A DNA stretch of 64,000 nucleotides, from assembly GCA_963680875.1 (NCBI GenBank), contig OY804583.1, positions 35,019,331 to 35,083,330 of the forward strand, in the 5' to 3' direction. This DNA comes from Bathymodiolus brooksi (taxonomy: Eukaryota > Mollusca > Bivalvia > Mytilida > Modiolidae). The position numbers and the translations under genes are program-made. A model generated the notes under the pieces. The model ran no database searches, was not told the origin of the DNA, and saw only the letters and a program-made list of their open reading frames with translations. Shown here piece by piece: positions 61,001 to 64,000 of the stretch; positions within the stretch are counted from its first letter, which is position 1, and each line of letters opens with the position of its first letter.

Positions 61001-64000
61001 ATCTTATTTAGGTGGCGTTCTATTAATGTATTTGGTATACAGTCACTTAAGAGTCAAGGTGTAAGATACATCTTATTTAGGTGGCGTTCTATTAATGTAT
61101 TTGGTATACAGTCACTTAAGAGTCAAGGTGTAAGATACAATCAATTAGTAGAAACCTTGAAATTTTAAATAAAAGATTTTGAAAAGAGAAGAGAGGTTCT
61201 GAGTTATTGAGTGATTGAGTGATTGTTGTTTAACGCCAATTCAGCAATTTTTCAGCTATATTATGGCGAGAACAAGTTAATTTTCAATAAGATGATGATG
61301 AGGCCTTCTTTGTTAATTGTATTAGACCAACATTCTTAGTTCACTGACACAACAGTCTGCGGATAGACATGTCACTCCACTCGGACACATTATTCTGATT
61401 GCGAGCCAACCAGTCTTTGCTCTCTTTGTCCTTAATGCTGGGTGTTTAGAGGGGGAGCAACAAATTCCAATTTCATAGTCTTTGGTTTAACCCGACCGGG
61501 TCTCGAACCCACAATCTACAGCATTTGAGGCTAGCACTATAACCATTACACCACCTATGACATTGAGAGGTTCCGAATATGAATGTACGTTTAACTAATG
61601 TCATTCATTAGCAAATACAGTTTGCCATAAGAATGCATTTCTATTTCGACATCTAGTCAGATATTAAAATTCCTTTATAGGATTGAACCTGACGATATTG
61701 TAATTATATGTTTTGTAAATTTTTATGGAAATCAAATTATTTCATTGGACATACAGCAATTATTGATTTCATGAACTCAATCCATTCAAGGAAACATGTG
61801 ATAATTGTTACATAAATCACACCCTTACATAGCAACGAGTGTCCATGTATATAGTGAATGCCAGTTGAAATCAAACTTTGCCGAACAGGAAAAGAAATAA
61901 TCACCCGCTCGTCCGAAGTTTTTCTATTAGTGTTTTTTAATTCATAATTGTCAGACGACAGTCGAATTGTAAGTCACATGATCAACTTTTGTATCATAAA
62001 GCATTCAGTATAATAAACAAAATCATATTGTCCTTTGAAAAGGGGCGCTATGATTATTATTACGCTTCGTCTCTGGTGATATTTTCCCTCATGTGATAAT
62101 GCTGTCATCCAAGGTCTGTATGTTTAAATTTGTAGGTTCAATTTTACTTTCACTTTCACCATGTACAAATAATCTTACTTTCAGTTTCACCATTTACAAA
62201 TAATCCTACTTTCAGTTTCACCATGTACAAATAATCCTACTTTCAGTTTCACCATGTACAAATAATCCCTGTCAAAATGGAGGGACATGCAGTATTGTGG
62301 ATGGTTTTGCAAACTGCACCTGCTTGAATAACTGGAGTGGAAATACCTGTACAGGTGGGTACAAGTCGATACAATAAAGATTGTTGACAACTCGCTGATT
62401 GAAAAAAAGAATGGACCATGGGTAATTTGTTTATGGCTTCTTAAAATATGTATCAGTTGTGTTGTCTTGTCCATCAGAATAATGCTGTTTTGTATTTTCT
62501 GCTTTCATTAATTGTATTGCACCGTTATCTTGAAATATATGTTCGATTCTTCCAATTAAACAGCTTGAGAAAAGCTTGAAGATAGTAAAGATCTTATTAT
62601 ACAATTCTATGGACAAAATGAAAAAAAAATCAATGGTTGACCAAATACTACACAAAATATTAAATATTAAGCAACGAGAACCCGCTAAGACATAACCCCA
62701 CTAAGACAGAACCCCACTAAGACAGAATCCCGTTAAGACAGAACCCCGCTAAGACAGAACCCCACTAAGATAGAACCCTCCTAAGACAGAACCCCACTAA
62801 GACAGAACCCCGCTAAGACAGAACCCCACTAAGACAGATCCCCGCTAAAACAGAACCCCACTAAGACAGAACCCCACTAAGACAGAACCCAGCTAAGACA
62901 GAACCCCACTAAGACAGAACCCTGCTAAGACAGAACCCCATTAAGACAGAACCCCACTAAGACAGAACCCCGCTAAGACAGAACCCCACTAAGACAGAAC
63001 CCCACTAAGACAGAACCCAGCTAAGACAGAACCCCACTAAGACAGAACCCCACTAAGACAGAACCCTGCTAAGACAGAACCCCACTAAGACAGAACCCCG
63101 TTAAGACAGAACCCCGCTAAGACAGAACCCCACTAAGACAGAACCCCGTTAAGACAGAACCCCACTAAGACAGAACCCCACTAAGACAGAACCCCACTAA
63201 GACAGAACCCCGTTAAGACAGAACCCCACTAAGACAGAACCCCATTAAGACAGAACCCCACTAAGACAGAACCCAGCTAAGACAGAACCCCACTAAGACA
63301 GAACCCCGCTAAGACAGAGCCCCGCTAAGACAGAACCCCACTAAGACAGAACCCTGTTAAGACAGAACCCCACTAAGACAGAACCCCACTAAGACAGAAC
63401 CCCGCTAAGACAGAACCCTGCTAAGACGGAGGAGGAGGGTATATTTATGTGCTCTGAGAGGGCACACAGGTAAGTTTTAATTCAATTCATGAATTCCTTT
63501 TTGAAATATGAAATATTTTATTTTTGATAGCTGATTTATTCCCATATTATCACAGAATATATTGTTGTTGTATGGTTCTGTTTCTGTCTATGCTTTGTAT
63601 ATGGTATGCTAAAACTAAACTGGTTCTCAAATACTTATGACATCAATCATGCCTTGTCTTGACCGCATTTCATATTGTACGACATCTAATTACAGTTTCA
63701 CCTTGTACAAGTGTAGCATGTCAAAATGAAGGATCCTGCAGAGTTTATAATGGAGTAGCCAGCTGTTTCTGTAAGGGAGACTTTACTGGTTCTTATTGTG
63801 AAGGTAAGATTAAGATATATAAGATCTGGTAAATAATAGTAAACACCTCTATATGAATATTGGTGATGGCGTAGGCCGGAGTATATGGTATATCATTTTA
63901 TAAGTACCGGTATATAAAATAGTTAGATATGTTTATCCACTTTGTTCTGATAGATTTGATATTCTTAATCAGTAACAAATATAAGAAACTATAACCAGCT
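18992..64000 (+). CDS. Multi-exon gene: signal peptide, SUEL-type lectin domain and EGF-repeat protein (partial at 3' end)
   Basis: Twelve exons with GT..AG borders can be joined in one frame: 18992-19061 (coding from 19001), 27925-28188, 30066-30173, 34365-34460, 48030-48137, 48973-49080, 49741-49851, 51275-51382, 54890-54997, 58710-58817, 62247-62354 and 63696-63803. All internal junctions are phase 1, the coding length is divisible between domains, and the sum is 465 codons plus one base. Domain order: signal peptide, SUEL/rhamnose-binding-lectin-like domain, one EGF, one truncated EGF, eight EGF. The last exon ends in a good donor at 63804, so the gene continues beyond the window. Such a protein would act outside the cell or at its surface; whether it has a membrane anchor cannot be seen. 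I do not recognise a named orthologue. Introns total more than 40 kb and are mostly tandem arrays and mobile elements. Additional exons may have been missed. Confidence 0.8.
19499..19592. repeat. Direct duplication of about 50 bp
   Basis: 'gtcgacaaatacatgactct' continuing to 'cttgtcttggtacatgtac' occurs twice in a row. The second copy has a longer CT tract. Confidence 0.9.
19780..20030. repeat. Left edge of the satellite: 80-bp ancestral-type units
   Basis: Successive 'catgtgtt' landmarks lie at 19831, 19911 and 19991, a period of 80 bp. Each unit contains a 'ttctcacttggacttgagta'-type insert that the central 58-bp units lack. The copies are diverged, as expected at an array edge. Confidence 0.8.
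20030..24190. repeat. 58-bp satellite, about 72 copies
   Basis: The unit contains 'gagacacacgtgtgtttcgc', 'tctgtgggatctttatatgt' and 'gacaggcatgggtagtg'. The period of 58 bp gives a 174-bp (58-codon) cycle on the minus strand, hence long frames there that are not genes. Variants mark larger duplications: 'tttttattgtgtgatatt' occurs near 21429, 22182 and 23399, and the stretches 21445-22002 and 22665-23219 are nearly the same. The array lies in intron 1 of the EGF gene. Confidence 0.97.
24190..24565. repeat. Diverged satellite edge, left of the LINE insertion
   Basis: Degenerate copies with the longer unit ('ctcacggggactgtagagta', 'acacacatatgttt'). They end in 'atacacatgt' (24556-24565), which recurs after the LINE. 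Confidence 0.75.
24566..26352 (-). mobile_element. LINE (Jockey/CR1-like reverse transcriptase), truncated, inserted into the satellite
   Basis: On the minus strand the reverse-transcriptase region reads [20 protein letters not shown] (about 26.32 kb), then [16 protein letters not shown] across a frame change near 26.17 kb, [20 protein letters not shown] (canonical GVPQGSVLGP, one substitution), and LFADDTSLG near 25.94 kb, which keeps the catalytic FADD. It continues to the thumb region with 'HKHLGITF' and a C-terminal Cys/His segment near 25.0 kb. At least two frameshifts (near 26.17 and 25.45 kb) disable it. The 5' end is missing, so no endonuclease domain is present. 'atacacatgt' at 24556-24565 and 26353-26362 looks like a 10-bp target-site duplication, although the satellite itself contains similar words. 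The Jockey/CR1 placement is by motif impression only. Confidence 0.88.
26353..27740. repeat. Right edge of the satellite: diverged 78-90 bp units
   Basis: Units contain 'ttttttctcacttggactgt', 'gtatgagacacacatgtgtt' and 'tgtgggattttaatatgtga'. Spacing is close to 80 bp (for example 'gcatg' at 26395 and 26473). The copies vary much more than those in the 58-bp core. Confidence 0.85.
27925..28188 (+). CDS. Exon 2: SUEL/rhamnose-binding-lectin-like domain
   Basis: 88 codons between acceptor 'tttatttcag' (to 27924) and donor 'g|gtacgt' (from 28189), phase 1 at both ends. The frame contains six cysteines in the contexts ATLFC, RPTC, QAEC, LQIC, NSTC and AFQC. The spacing and the pattern 'A-x-L-x-C ... 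I-x-I ... C ... C ... C ... C ... Y-V-x-F-x-C' fit the SUEL (galactose/rhamnose-binding lectin, D-galactoside lectin) fold, which is often found at the N-terminus of extracellular proteins. The usual sugar-contact motifs are altered: YGR reads GFRR, and the D-P-C region reads STCPD. Carbohydrate binding is therefore doubtful. One N-glycosylation sequon (NST) is present. A stop follows in the retained intron, as expected. Confidence 0.8.
28233..28396. mobile_element. Small TA-flanked MITE, 164 bp (pogo/Tc1-like ends)
   Basis: The left end 'cagtgtaacctgtctaagcc' and the right end, its imperfect reverse complement ('ggcttaagacaggtttcactg'-type), are bounded by TA at 28231-28232 and 28397-28398. 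It sits 45 bp after the exon 2 donor. Confidence 0.8.
28668..28880 (+). repeat. DR1 copy, nearly complete
   Basis: Carries the ordered motifs 'gataccaaatgggtaatc', 'gacatcacaatggccaaaag', 'aactaaagatcgagcaacac', 'gaaccccactaaaaacc' and 'atttctgctctacatgtagc'. It is a good reference copy of the family. Confidence 0.85.
28960..29560 (-). mobile_element. Penelope-like retroelement fragment (decayed reverse transcriptase)
   Basis: The minus strand encodes, from about 29490 leftward, [19 protein letters not shown] followed by [19 protein letters not shown], then a [13 protein letters not shown] segment near 29.33 kb. G-I-P-M-G-T-x-C-x-P-L-L-A-D-L-F and Y-I-D-D are the signatures of Penelope-like element reverse transcriptases. 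A stop after KNLKS and later frame changes show that it is dead. No GIY-YIG endonuclease is visible, so it is an internal fragment. It lies in intron 2 of the EGF gene, opposite to the gene. Confidence 0.85.
29635..29760 (-). mobile_element. SINE-1 fragment, reverse orientation
   Basis: 'ggtggaggaaaccggagtac', 'cgcaaatcactgacaatctt' and 'gagcggtatttgaac' match the reversed core and B-box region of SINE-1. Confidence 0.7.
30066..30173 (+). CDS. Exon 3: EGF-like domain 1
   Basis: 36 codons, acceptor 'cgttttag' to 30065, donor 'atg|gtaagt' from 30174, phase 1-1. Six cysteines in EGF spacing: [12 protein letters not shown]...[13 protein letters not shown]. The C2-x4-T-C3 segment fits the O-fucosylation consensus of EGF domains. 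It differs in sequence from the later A and B types and is probably the oldest EGF unit in this gene. Confidence 0.92.
30478..30645 (+). repeat. DR1 copy just left of the 30-bp array
   Basis: 'ggaaggacagacaacacaat', 'aacaatgatctacaaaacac', 'gcaacgcgaatcccactg', 'aactcaggtgctccggaagg' and 'agttcctgctc' in family order; the 5' start is missing. Confidence 0.85.
30695..32954. repeat. 30-bp tandem array, about 75 copies
   Basis: The unit is 'gggagggttgtgatccaata' plus 'tttacaataa'. Because 30 is a multiple of three, long frames run on both strands (about 730 codons plus, about 500 minus); codon changes are not biased toward silent sites and no start context or splice link is seen. Single-base variants ('aaggag', 'tttgcaata', 'gatcctat', 'tacattaag') make a barcode showing duplicated blocks. 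It lies in intron 3. Confidence 0.97.
33356..33511. repeat. Large perfect palindrome with a second hairpin in its loop
   Basis: Arms 33356-33411 and 33456-33511 are exact reverse complements over 56 bp, including 'ggaagccatatgtatatatt' on the left arm. The 44-bp loop contains 'ttttacccc' and 'ggggtaaaa', another 9-bp stem around 'gagcgtaagcga'. The outer arm resembles the hairpin at 10957-11005. 'tttttaccacgggt' recurs alone at 33597-33610. It could be a foldback transposon remnant. From 33.6 to 34.36 kb nothing else is recognised. Confidence 0.9.
34365..34460 (+). CDS. Exon 4: truncated EGF-like exon with four cysteines
   Basis: 32 codons, acceptor 'tatttttgtag' to 34364, donor 'a|gtaagt' from 34461, phase 1-1, with no stop in the joined frame. 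It starts [13 protein letters not shown], matching the SPC start of the other EGF exons, and has cysteines 1 to 4 (the last in QSTC). It then ends DGGSHSL, where the others have C5 and C6. The frame and phase are intact despite the loss. It may be a degenerate EGF, a half domain, or an exon that is skipped. The 66-bp satellite begins about 37 bp after its donor. Confidence 0.6.
34497..43019. repeat. 66-bp satellite, about 129 copies, 8.5 kb
   Basis: The unit contains 'gaagataacaaaggggtaat', 'cagaagacgtaaatcgaagg' and 'atagacaatacaatggccaa', then 'acgtgt'. It equals the 5' part of dispersed repeat DR1 ('gaagataccaaaggggtaatcagaag...gacagacaacacaatggcc'). Variant units with 'gacagacatacaatgg' and 'ataccaaagg' occur at 36126, 36455, 37575, 40341 and 41988, and with 'aatgtttgaagataccaatg' at 37772, 39288, 40604 and 42251. 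The pairs 40341/41988 and 40604/42251 are both 1647 bp apart, which shows a higher-order block. Minus-strand frames of up to about 535 codons (22-residue repeat) are period effects. It fills most of intron 4. Confidence 0.97.
43020..44030. other. AT-rich intronic sequence, nothing recognised
   Basis: No exon with EGF cysteines, no inverted repeat and no known repeat seen, apart from a short run of alternating TA near 43.99 kb. Confidence 0.5.
44035..44345 (-). repeat. Dispersed repeat DR-B copy
   Basis: Shares 'gaggtaattaacgtgcagag' and 'caggctttccgtattataac' with the copies near 1.1, 50.3 and 58.9 kb. Confidence 0.6.
45245..46144. mobile_element. TTAA-bordered TIR element nested in the 3-kb element
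   Basis: The left 'ttaaagggatattgtctacc' and right 'gacaatatccctttaa' are the ends of ~100-bp inverted repeats that match almost perfectly (two or three mismatches, including 'tacggaaaacgacaataatt' against 'tatggaaaacgacaataatt'). TTAA at both borders is consistent with a piggyBac-like or other TTAA-targeting family. The high arm identity suggests a fairly recent insertion into the older host element. Confidence 0.85.
45567..45703 (+). CDS. Small exon-like ORF inside the nested TIR element
   Basis: From ATG 45567 the frame encodes [18 protein letters not shown] and continues with [20 protein letters not shown] up to LLD, then meets an excellent donor 'ag|gtaagc' at 45704 (the unspliced frame stops at 45705 TAA). 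The pattern 'RI-Y-x-G ... W-x-x-x-K ... T-x-x-E-V-A-x-x-L-L' resembles a short N-terminal module seen in uncharacterised invertebrate proteins, some adjacent to transposase- or zinc-finger-like regions. No second exon is found before the right TIR. It may be the first exon of a transposon gene or a captured host exon. Confidence 0.4.
47401..48029. other. Intronic sequence before EGF exon 5, nothing recognised
   Basis: No repeat or exon is recognised apart from the acceptor 'tattttcag' ending at 48029. Confidence 0.5.
48030..48137 (+). CDS. Exon 5: EGF-like domain, type A
   Basis: 36 codons, phase 1-1, donor 'acag|gtgggt'. Encodes [14 protein letters not shown], then [14 protein letters not shown]: six cysteines in EGF order. 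CENGGTC fits the O-fucose consensus. The type A hallmarks are NNPC and CTCLNDW. Confidence 0.93.
48187..48711 (-). mobile_element. SINE-1 copy with an internal 58-bp tandem expansion
   Basis: In reverse orientation: core 'tggtgtttaacgccactttc', then six copies of a 58-bp unit (48265-48612) starting 'gagaaaaccaccgacctgtc', then the B-box region 'gacgagattcgaac' and head 'ccaactaccatacgatcacg'. The expansion is confined to the middle of the SINE. It starts 49 bp after the exon 5 donor. Confidence 0.9.
48973..49080 (+). CDS. Exon 6: EGF-like domain, type B
   Basis: 36 codons, acceptor 'tttttag' to 48972, donor 'a|gtaagt', phase 1-1. Encodes [14 protein letters not shown] and [14 protein letters not shown]. 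The type B hallmarks are a -LTC or -VAC second cysteine context and C-x-C-x-GDxSGS. CQNGGSC fits the O-fucose consensus. Confidence 0.93.
49463..49621. repeat. Three tandem copies of a ~54-bp unit
   Basis: Each contains 'acttttcacatta', then a variant of 'gcctaataaa', then 'aagccacacc'. Copies start near 49463, 49514 and 49571. The end runs into the 3' part of a DR1 copy ('gaaccccactaaaaaccgag', 49629-49690). Confidence 0.8.
49741..49851 (+). CDS. Exon 7: EGF-like domain, divergent type
   Basis: 37 codons, acceptor 'aatctttcag', donor 't|gtaagt', phase 1-1. Encodes [14 protein letters not shown] and [14 protein letters not shown]. One codon longer than the other EGF exons, with an aromatic residue (KFNC) before C4. 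It is neither clearly A nor B. CKNGGTC fits the O-fucose consensus. Confidence 0.93.
49940..50110 (+). repeat. DR1 copy
   Basis: 'gaagataccaaagagttaat', 'gacagacaacacaatggcc', 'aacaacgatctacaaaacat' and 'aagcagttcctgctccacta' in family order, with the 'accccactaa' part deleted. Confidence 0.85.
50230..50460 (-). repeat. Dispersed repeat DR-B copy
   Basis: 'gaaatctactaaagaggttt' and 'ataatggtgcatggtcagac' match the DR-B block near 1.1 and 58.9 kb. Confidence 0.55.
50711..50905 (-). mobile_element. SINE-2 fragment, reverse orientation
   Basis: 'gatgagatgatgattatc', 'gagtcaacccgattttg' and 'attataccaccgatatcc' correspond to the SINE-2 copy at 61205-61565, including its reversed tRNA-like head. 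Confidence 0.65.
51000..51130 (+). repeat. DR1 3'-part copy
   Basis: Contains 'cacagaaaaccaaacagatg', 'aacacggagcccaccaaacc' and 'gtgcactcgaagggtaatca', the middle-to-end of the family, diverged. Confidence 0.65.
51275..51382 (+). CDS. Exon 8: EGF-like domain, type A
   Basis: 36 codons, acceptor 'gtgtttaag' to 51274, donor 'acag|gtaggt', phase 1-1. Encodes [14 protein letters not shown] and [21 protein letters not shown] fits the O-fucose consensus. A MITE begins nine bases into the following intron. Confidence 0.93.
51392..51579. mobile_element. hAT-like MITE with G/C homopolymer tracts
   Basis: The ends 'caggggcggatccagg' and reverse complement 'cctggatccgcccctg' flank 188 bp. A run of 14 G near the left end and about 19 C near the right end add to the inverted repeat. 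'gtatc' precedes and follows the element, a 5-bp duplication. CAGGGGCGGATCCAG-type ends are common in hAT-derived MITEs of animals. Confidence 0.85.
51733..51877. mobile_element. Small TA-flanked MITE, 145 bp
   Basis: The left 'cagtcaaacctgtattaaga' and the right end, an imperfect reverse complement ending 'agatttgactg', are bounded by TA (51731-51732, 51878-51879). End style resembles the MITE at 28233-28396. Confidence 0.75.
52105..52430 (+). repeat. Two partial DR1 copies
   Basis: Two starts, 'ttgaagattccaaagttgta' near 52113 and 'ttgaagaatccaaagttgta' near 52271. The second is followed by 'aaagaatgatctacaaaaca' and 'gatcaagcaaaacaaaccct'. The two share upstream flanks as well, so this is a local duplication of about 155 bp. 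Confidence 0.75.
52726..54579. repeat. 21-bp tandem array, about 88 copies
   Basis: The unit is 'catggccgatacacacatga' plus 'c'. As 21 is a multiple of three, one plus frame and all three minus frames stay open over most of the array. Variants ('ataacc', 'ataatc', 'ggtcgat', 'gataaacac', 'gacacacgc') cluster along the array. Each unit holds the palindrome ccatgg. It lies in intron 8. Confidence 0.97.
54636..54845 (+). repeat. DR1 copy just before EGF exon 9
   Basis: 'gaagataccaaaggggtaat', 'agacaacacaatgacc', 'aacacgatctacaaagcat', 'acatgaaccccactaaaaaa' and 'gaactcaggtgctccggaat'. It ends about 45 bp before the exon 9 acceptor. Confidence 0.88.
54890..54997 (+). CDS. Exon 9: EGF-like domain, type B
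   Basis: 36 codons, acceptor 'ttcatgcag', donor 'gaag|gtaaag', phase 1-1. Encodes [14 protein letters not shown] and [21 protein letters not shown] fits the O-fucose consensus. The donor is the first base of a 32-bp array. Confidence 0.93.
54998..55459 (+). repeat. 32-bp tandem array starting at the exon 9 splice donor
   Basis: About 14 copies of 'taaagtacatgagttagatg' plus 'tagatatatcag'. The first copy begins with the donor GT itself. Every later copy contains 'ca|gtaaag', a near match to the true donor 'ag|gtaaag'. Confidence 0.95.
55546..56394 (+). mobile_element. LINE ORF1 pseudogene
   Basis: Pieces in several frames: a start at 55546 ([15 protein letters not shown]...), a lysine/glutamate-rich coiled-coil-like part at about 55.74-55.87 kb ([16 protein letters not shown]), then [20 protein letters not shown] near 56.08 kb, and SITSAWYFN plus [15 protein letters not shown] near 56.30-56.39 kb. 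The R-x-x-N-x-x-I-Y-x-L-P-E-N block is the RRM-like start of LINE ORF1 proteins. In-frame stops and frame changes show decay. No matching ORF2 follows; 56.4-56.98 kb is AT-rich with nothing recognised. Confidence 0.7.
56986..58349. mobile_element. TIR element of 1.36 kb, non-autonomous
   Basis: The left end 'tagatacgataacgtaaccc' and right end 'gggttacgttatcgtatcta' are the tips of inverted repeats of about 80-90 bp, which also share 'gggttacgaatcggtcccat' and 'cgtatgggagca'. The arms have small insertions relative to each other. 'acag' flanks both sides and may be the target duplication. The interior has no recognised transposase. An inner hairpin is listed at 57304-57339. Confidence 0.85.
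57304..57339. repeat. Perfect 16-bp hairpin
   Basis: 'ttttactacgatttta' and its reverse complement are separated by 'ctac'. It lies inside the TIR element at 56986-58349. Confidence 0.9.
58521..58540 (+). repeat. GAA microsatellite
   Basis: Six to seven 'gaa' units, followed by a C run. Confidence 0.9.
58710..58817 (+). CDS. Exon 10: EGF-like domain, type A
   Basis: 36 codons, acceptor 'tacttccag', donor 'acag|gtgggt', phase 1-1. Encodes [14 protein letters not shown] and [21 protein letters not shown] fits the O-fucose consensus. No type B exon is seen before the next type A exon. Confidence 0.93.
58885..59065 (-). repeat. Dispersed repeat DR-B copy
   Basis: 'tttgaaatctacaaaagagg' and 'caggttttccatgttataac' match the family block; the middle is deleted. 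Confidence 0.6.
59127..60108. mobile_element. TA-flanked TIR element, 982 bp (pogo/Tc1-like)
   Basis: The ends 'cagttgactctcgttgtctc' and 'gagataacgagagtcaactg' are inverted repeats bounded by TA (59125-59126, 60109-60110). The subterminal motif 'ttgactcgaatt' recurs several times on each side. CAGTTGACTCTCG-type termini are typical of pogo-like mariner relatives. No transposase frame is seen, so it is non-autonomous. Confidence 0.85.
60171..61138 (+). repeat. 69-bp tandem array, 14 copies
   Basis: The unit contains 'acatcttatttaggtggcgt', 'tctattaatgtatttggtat' and 'acagtcacttaagagtcaag'. Copies are nearly identical (g/a at 'ggtggcg' or 'ggtgacg', and a few singletons), which indicates recent expansion. 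It lies in intron 10. Confidence 0.96.
61205..61565 (-). mobile_element. SINE-2, near full-length, reverse orientation
   Basis: The right end, read on the minus strand, gives a tRNA-like head 'ggtggtgtaatggttatagt' and B box 'gtgggttcgagacccgg'. The other end has 'gtttaacgccaattcagcaa', a core related to SINE-1. Partial copies are at 50711-50905 and about 2195-2300. From 61.57 to 62.14 kb no feature is recognised. Confidence 0.8.
62145..62268 (+). repeat. Four copies of a 31-bp unit spanning the 3' splice site of exon 11
   Basis: Copies start at 62145, 62176, 62207 and 62238. Each contains 'tactttcagtttcaccatgt' plus 'acaaataatcc', that is, the polypyrimidine end, the AG and the first 22 bases of the exon. 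Copy 1 has lost the AG (reads 'ttcac'). Confidence 0.95.
62247..62354 (+). CDS. Exon 11: EGF-like domain, type A
   Basis: 36 codons from the last of four duplicated acceptors (AG at 62245-62246), donor 'acag|gtgggt', phase 1-1. Encodes [14 protein letters not shown] and [21 protein letters not shown] fits the O-fucose consensus. Starting at the upstream AGs (62184 or 62215) would add 62 or 31 bases and break the frame. Confidence 0.93.
62560..63470 (+). repeat. DR1 remnant with an internal 16-bp array of about 47 copies
   Basis: The DR1 start is recognisable near 62563-62600 ('gagaaaagcttgaagatagt') and its middle near 62665 ('aagcaacgagaacccgctaa'). From 62674 to 63428 the unit 'aagacagaaccccact' (16 bp, with cact/cgct/cgtt/agct/tgct variants) repeats. 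The DR1 end resumes as a diverged 'tatgtgctctgagagggcac'. The 16-bp unit resembles the family's 'gaaccccactaaaa' motif, so the array grew inside the element. Confidence 0.9.
63696..63803 (+). CDS. Exon 12: EGF-like domain, type B (last exon seen)
   Basis: 36 codons, acceptor 'ctaattacag', donor 'gaag|gtaaga', phase 1-1. Encodes [14 protein letters not shown] and [21 protein letters not shown] fits the O-fucose consensus, and CTSVAC also fits the O-glucose consensus C-x-S-x-(P/A)-C, which the other EGF exons lack. The strong donor shows that the gene goes on past 64000. 63804-64000 is intron. Confidence 0.93.

Overview
The window is eukaryotic genomic DNA, most likely from a bivalve mollusc. 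It is AT-rich, with introns carrying GT..AG borders, short EGF-domain exons, tRNA-derived SINEs whose 3' core reads 'gtggcgttaaacacca', decayed LINE and Penelope-like copies, many terminal-inverted-repeat elements and very large tandem arrays. The species cannot be fixed from sequence alone. There are no operons, prokaryotic genes or rRNA, and no tRNA gene that looks functional.

Layout. 1-3.4 kb: repeat-derived noncoding DNA. 3.4-8.2 kb: a Crypton-type tyrosine recombinase (DUF3504-like) in two blocks, with a probable N-terminal block at 3381-3899 and the catalytic block at 7013-8173. It has lost the arginine of its HxxR box and carries in-frame stops, so it is a relic or a non-catalytic derivative. 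8.3-10.7 kb: a broken LINE on the minus strand with a poly(A) tail. 11-19 kb: dispersed repeats, SINEs and a TTAA-flanked TIR element.

The main gene runs on the plus strand from about 18992 past the right edge. Twelve exons can be traced, and every internal junction is phase 1: a signal-peptide exon (18992-19061), a SUEL/rhamnose-binding-lectin-like exon (27925-28188), a six-cysteine EGF exon (30066-30173), a truncated four-cysteine EGF-like exon (34365-34460), then eight EGF exons (48030, 48973, 49741, 51275, 54890, 58710, 62247 and 63696). Most of the late EGF exons fall into two paralogous types, A and B, that tend to alternate, which suggests amplification of a two-exon unit. The predicted product is secreted or cell-surface. 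Its 3' end lies outside the window.

The introns are dominated by tandem arrays: a 58-bp satellite (20.0-24.2 kb, edged by an older 80-bp form and split by a LINE), a 30-bp array (30.7-33.0 kb), a 66-bp satellite (34.5-43.0 kb), a 21-bp array (52.7-54.6 kb), a 32-bp array that starts at a splice donor (55.0-55.5 kb), a 69-bp array (60.2-61.1 kb) and a 16-bp array (62.7-63.4 kb). Several of these (35-bp, 66-bp and 16-bp) are amplifications of different pieces of one dispersed repeat family, here called DR1, that recurs through the window. Long open frames inside the arrays follow from the repeat period and are not genes. A 3-kb TIR element (44395-47400) contains a second TTAA-flanked TIR element (45245-46144), which in turn carries a small exon-like ORF.
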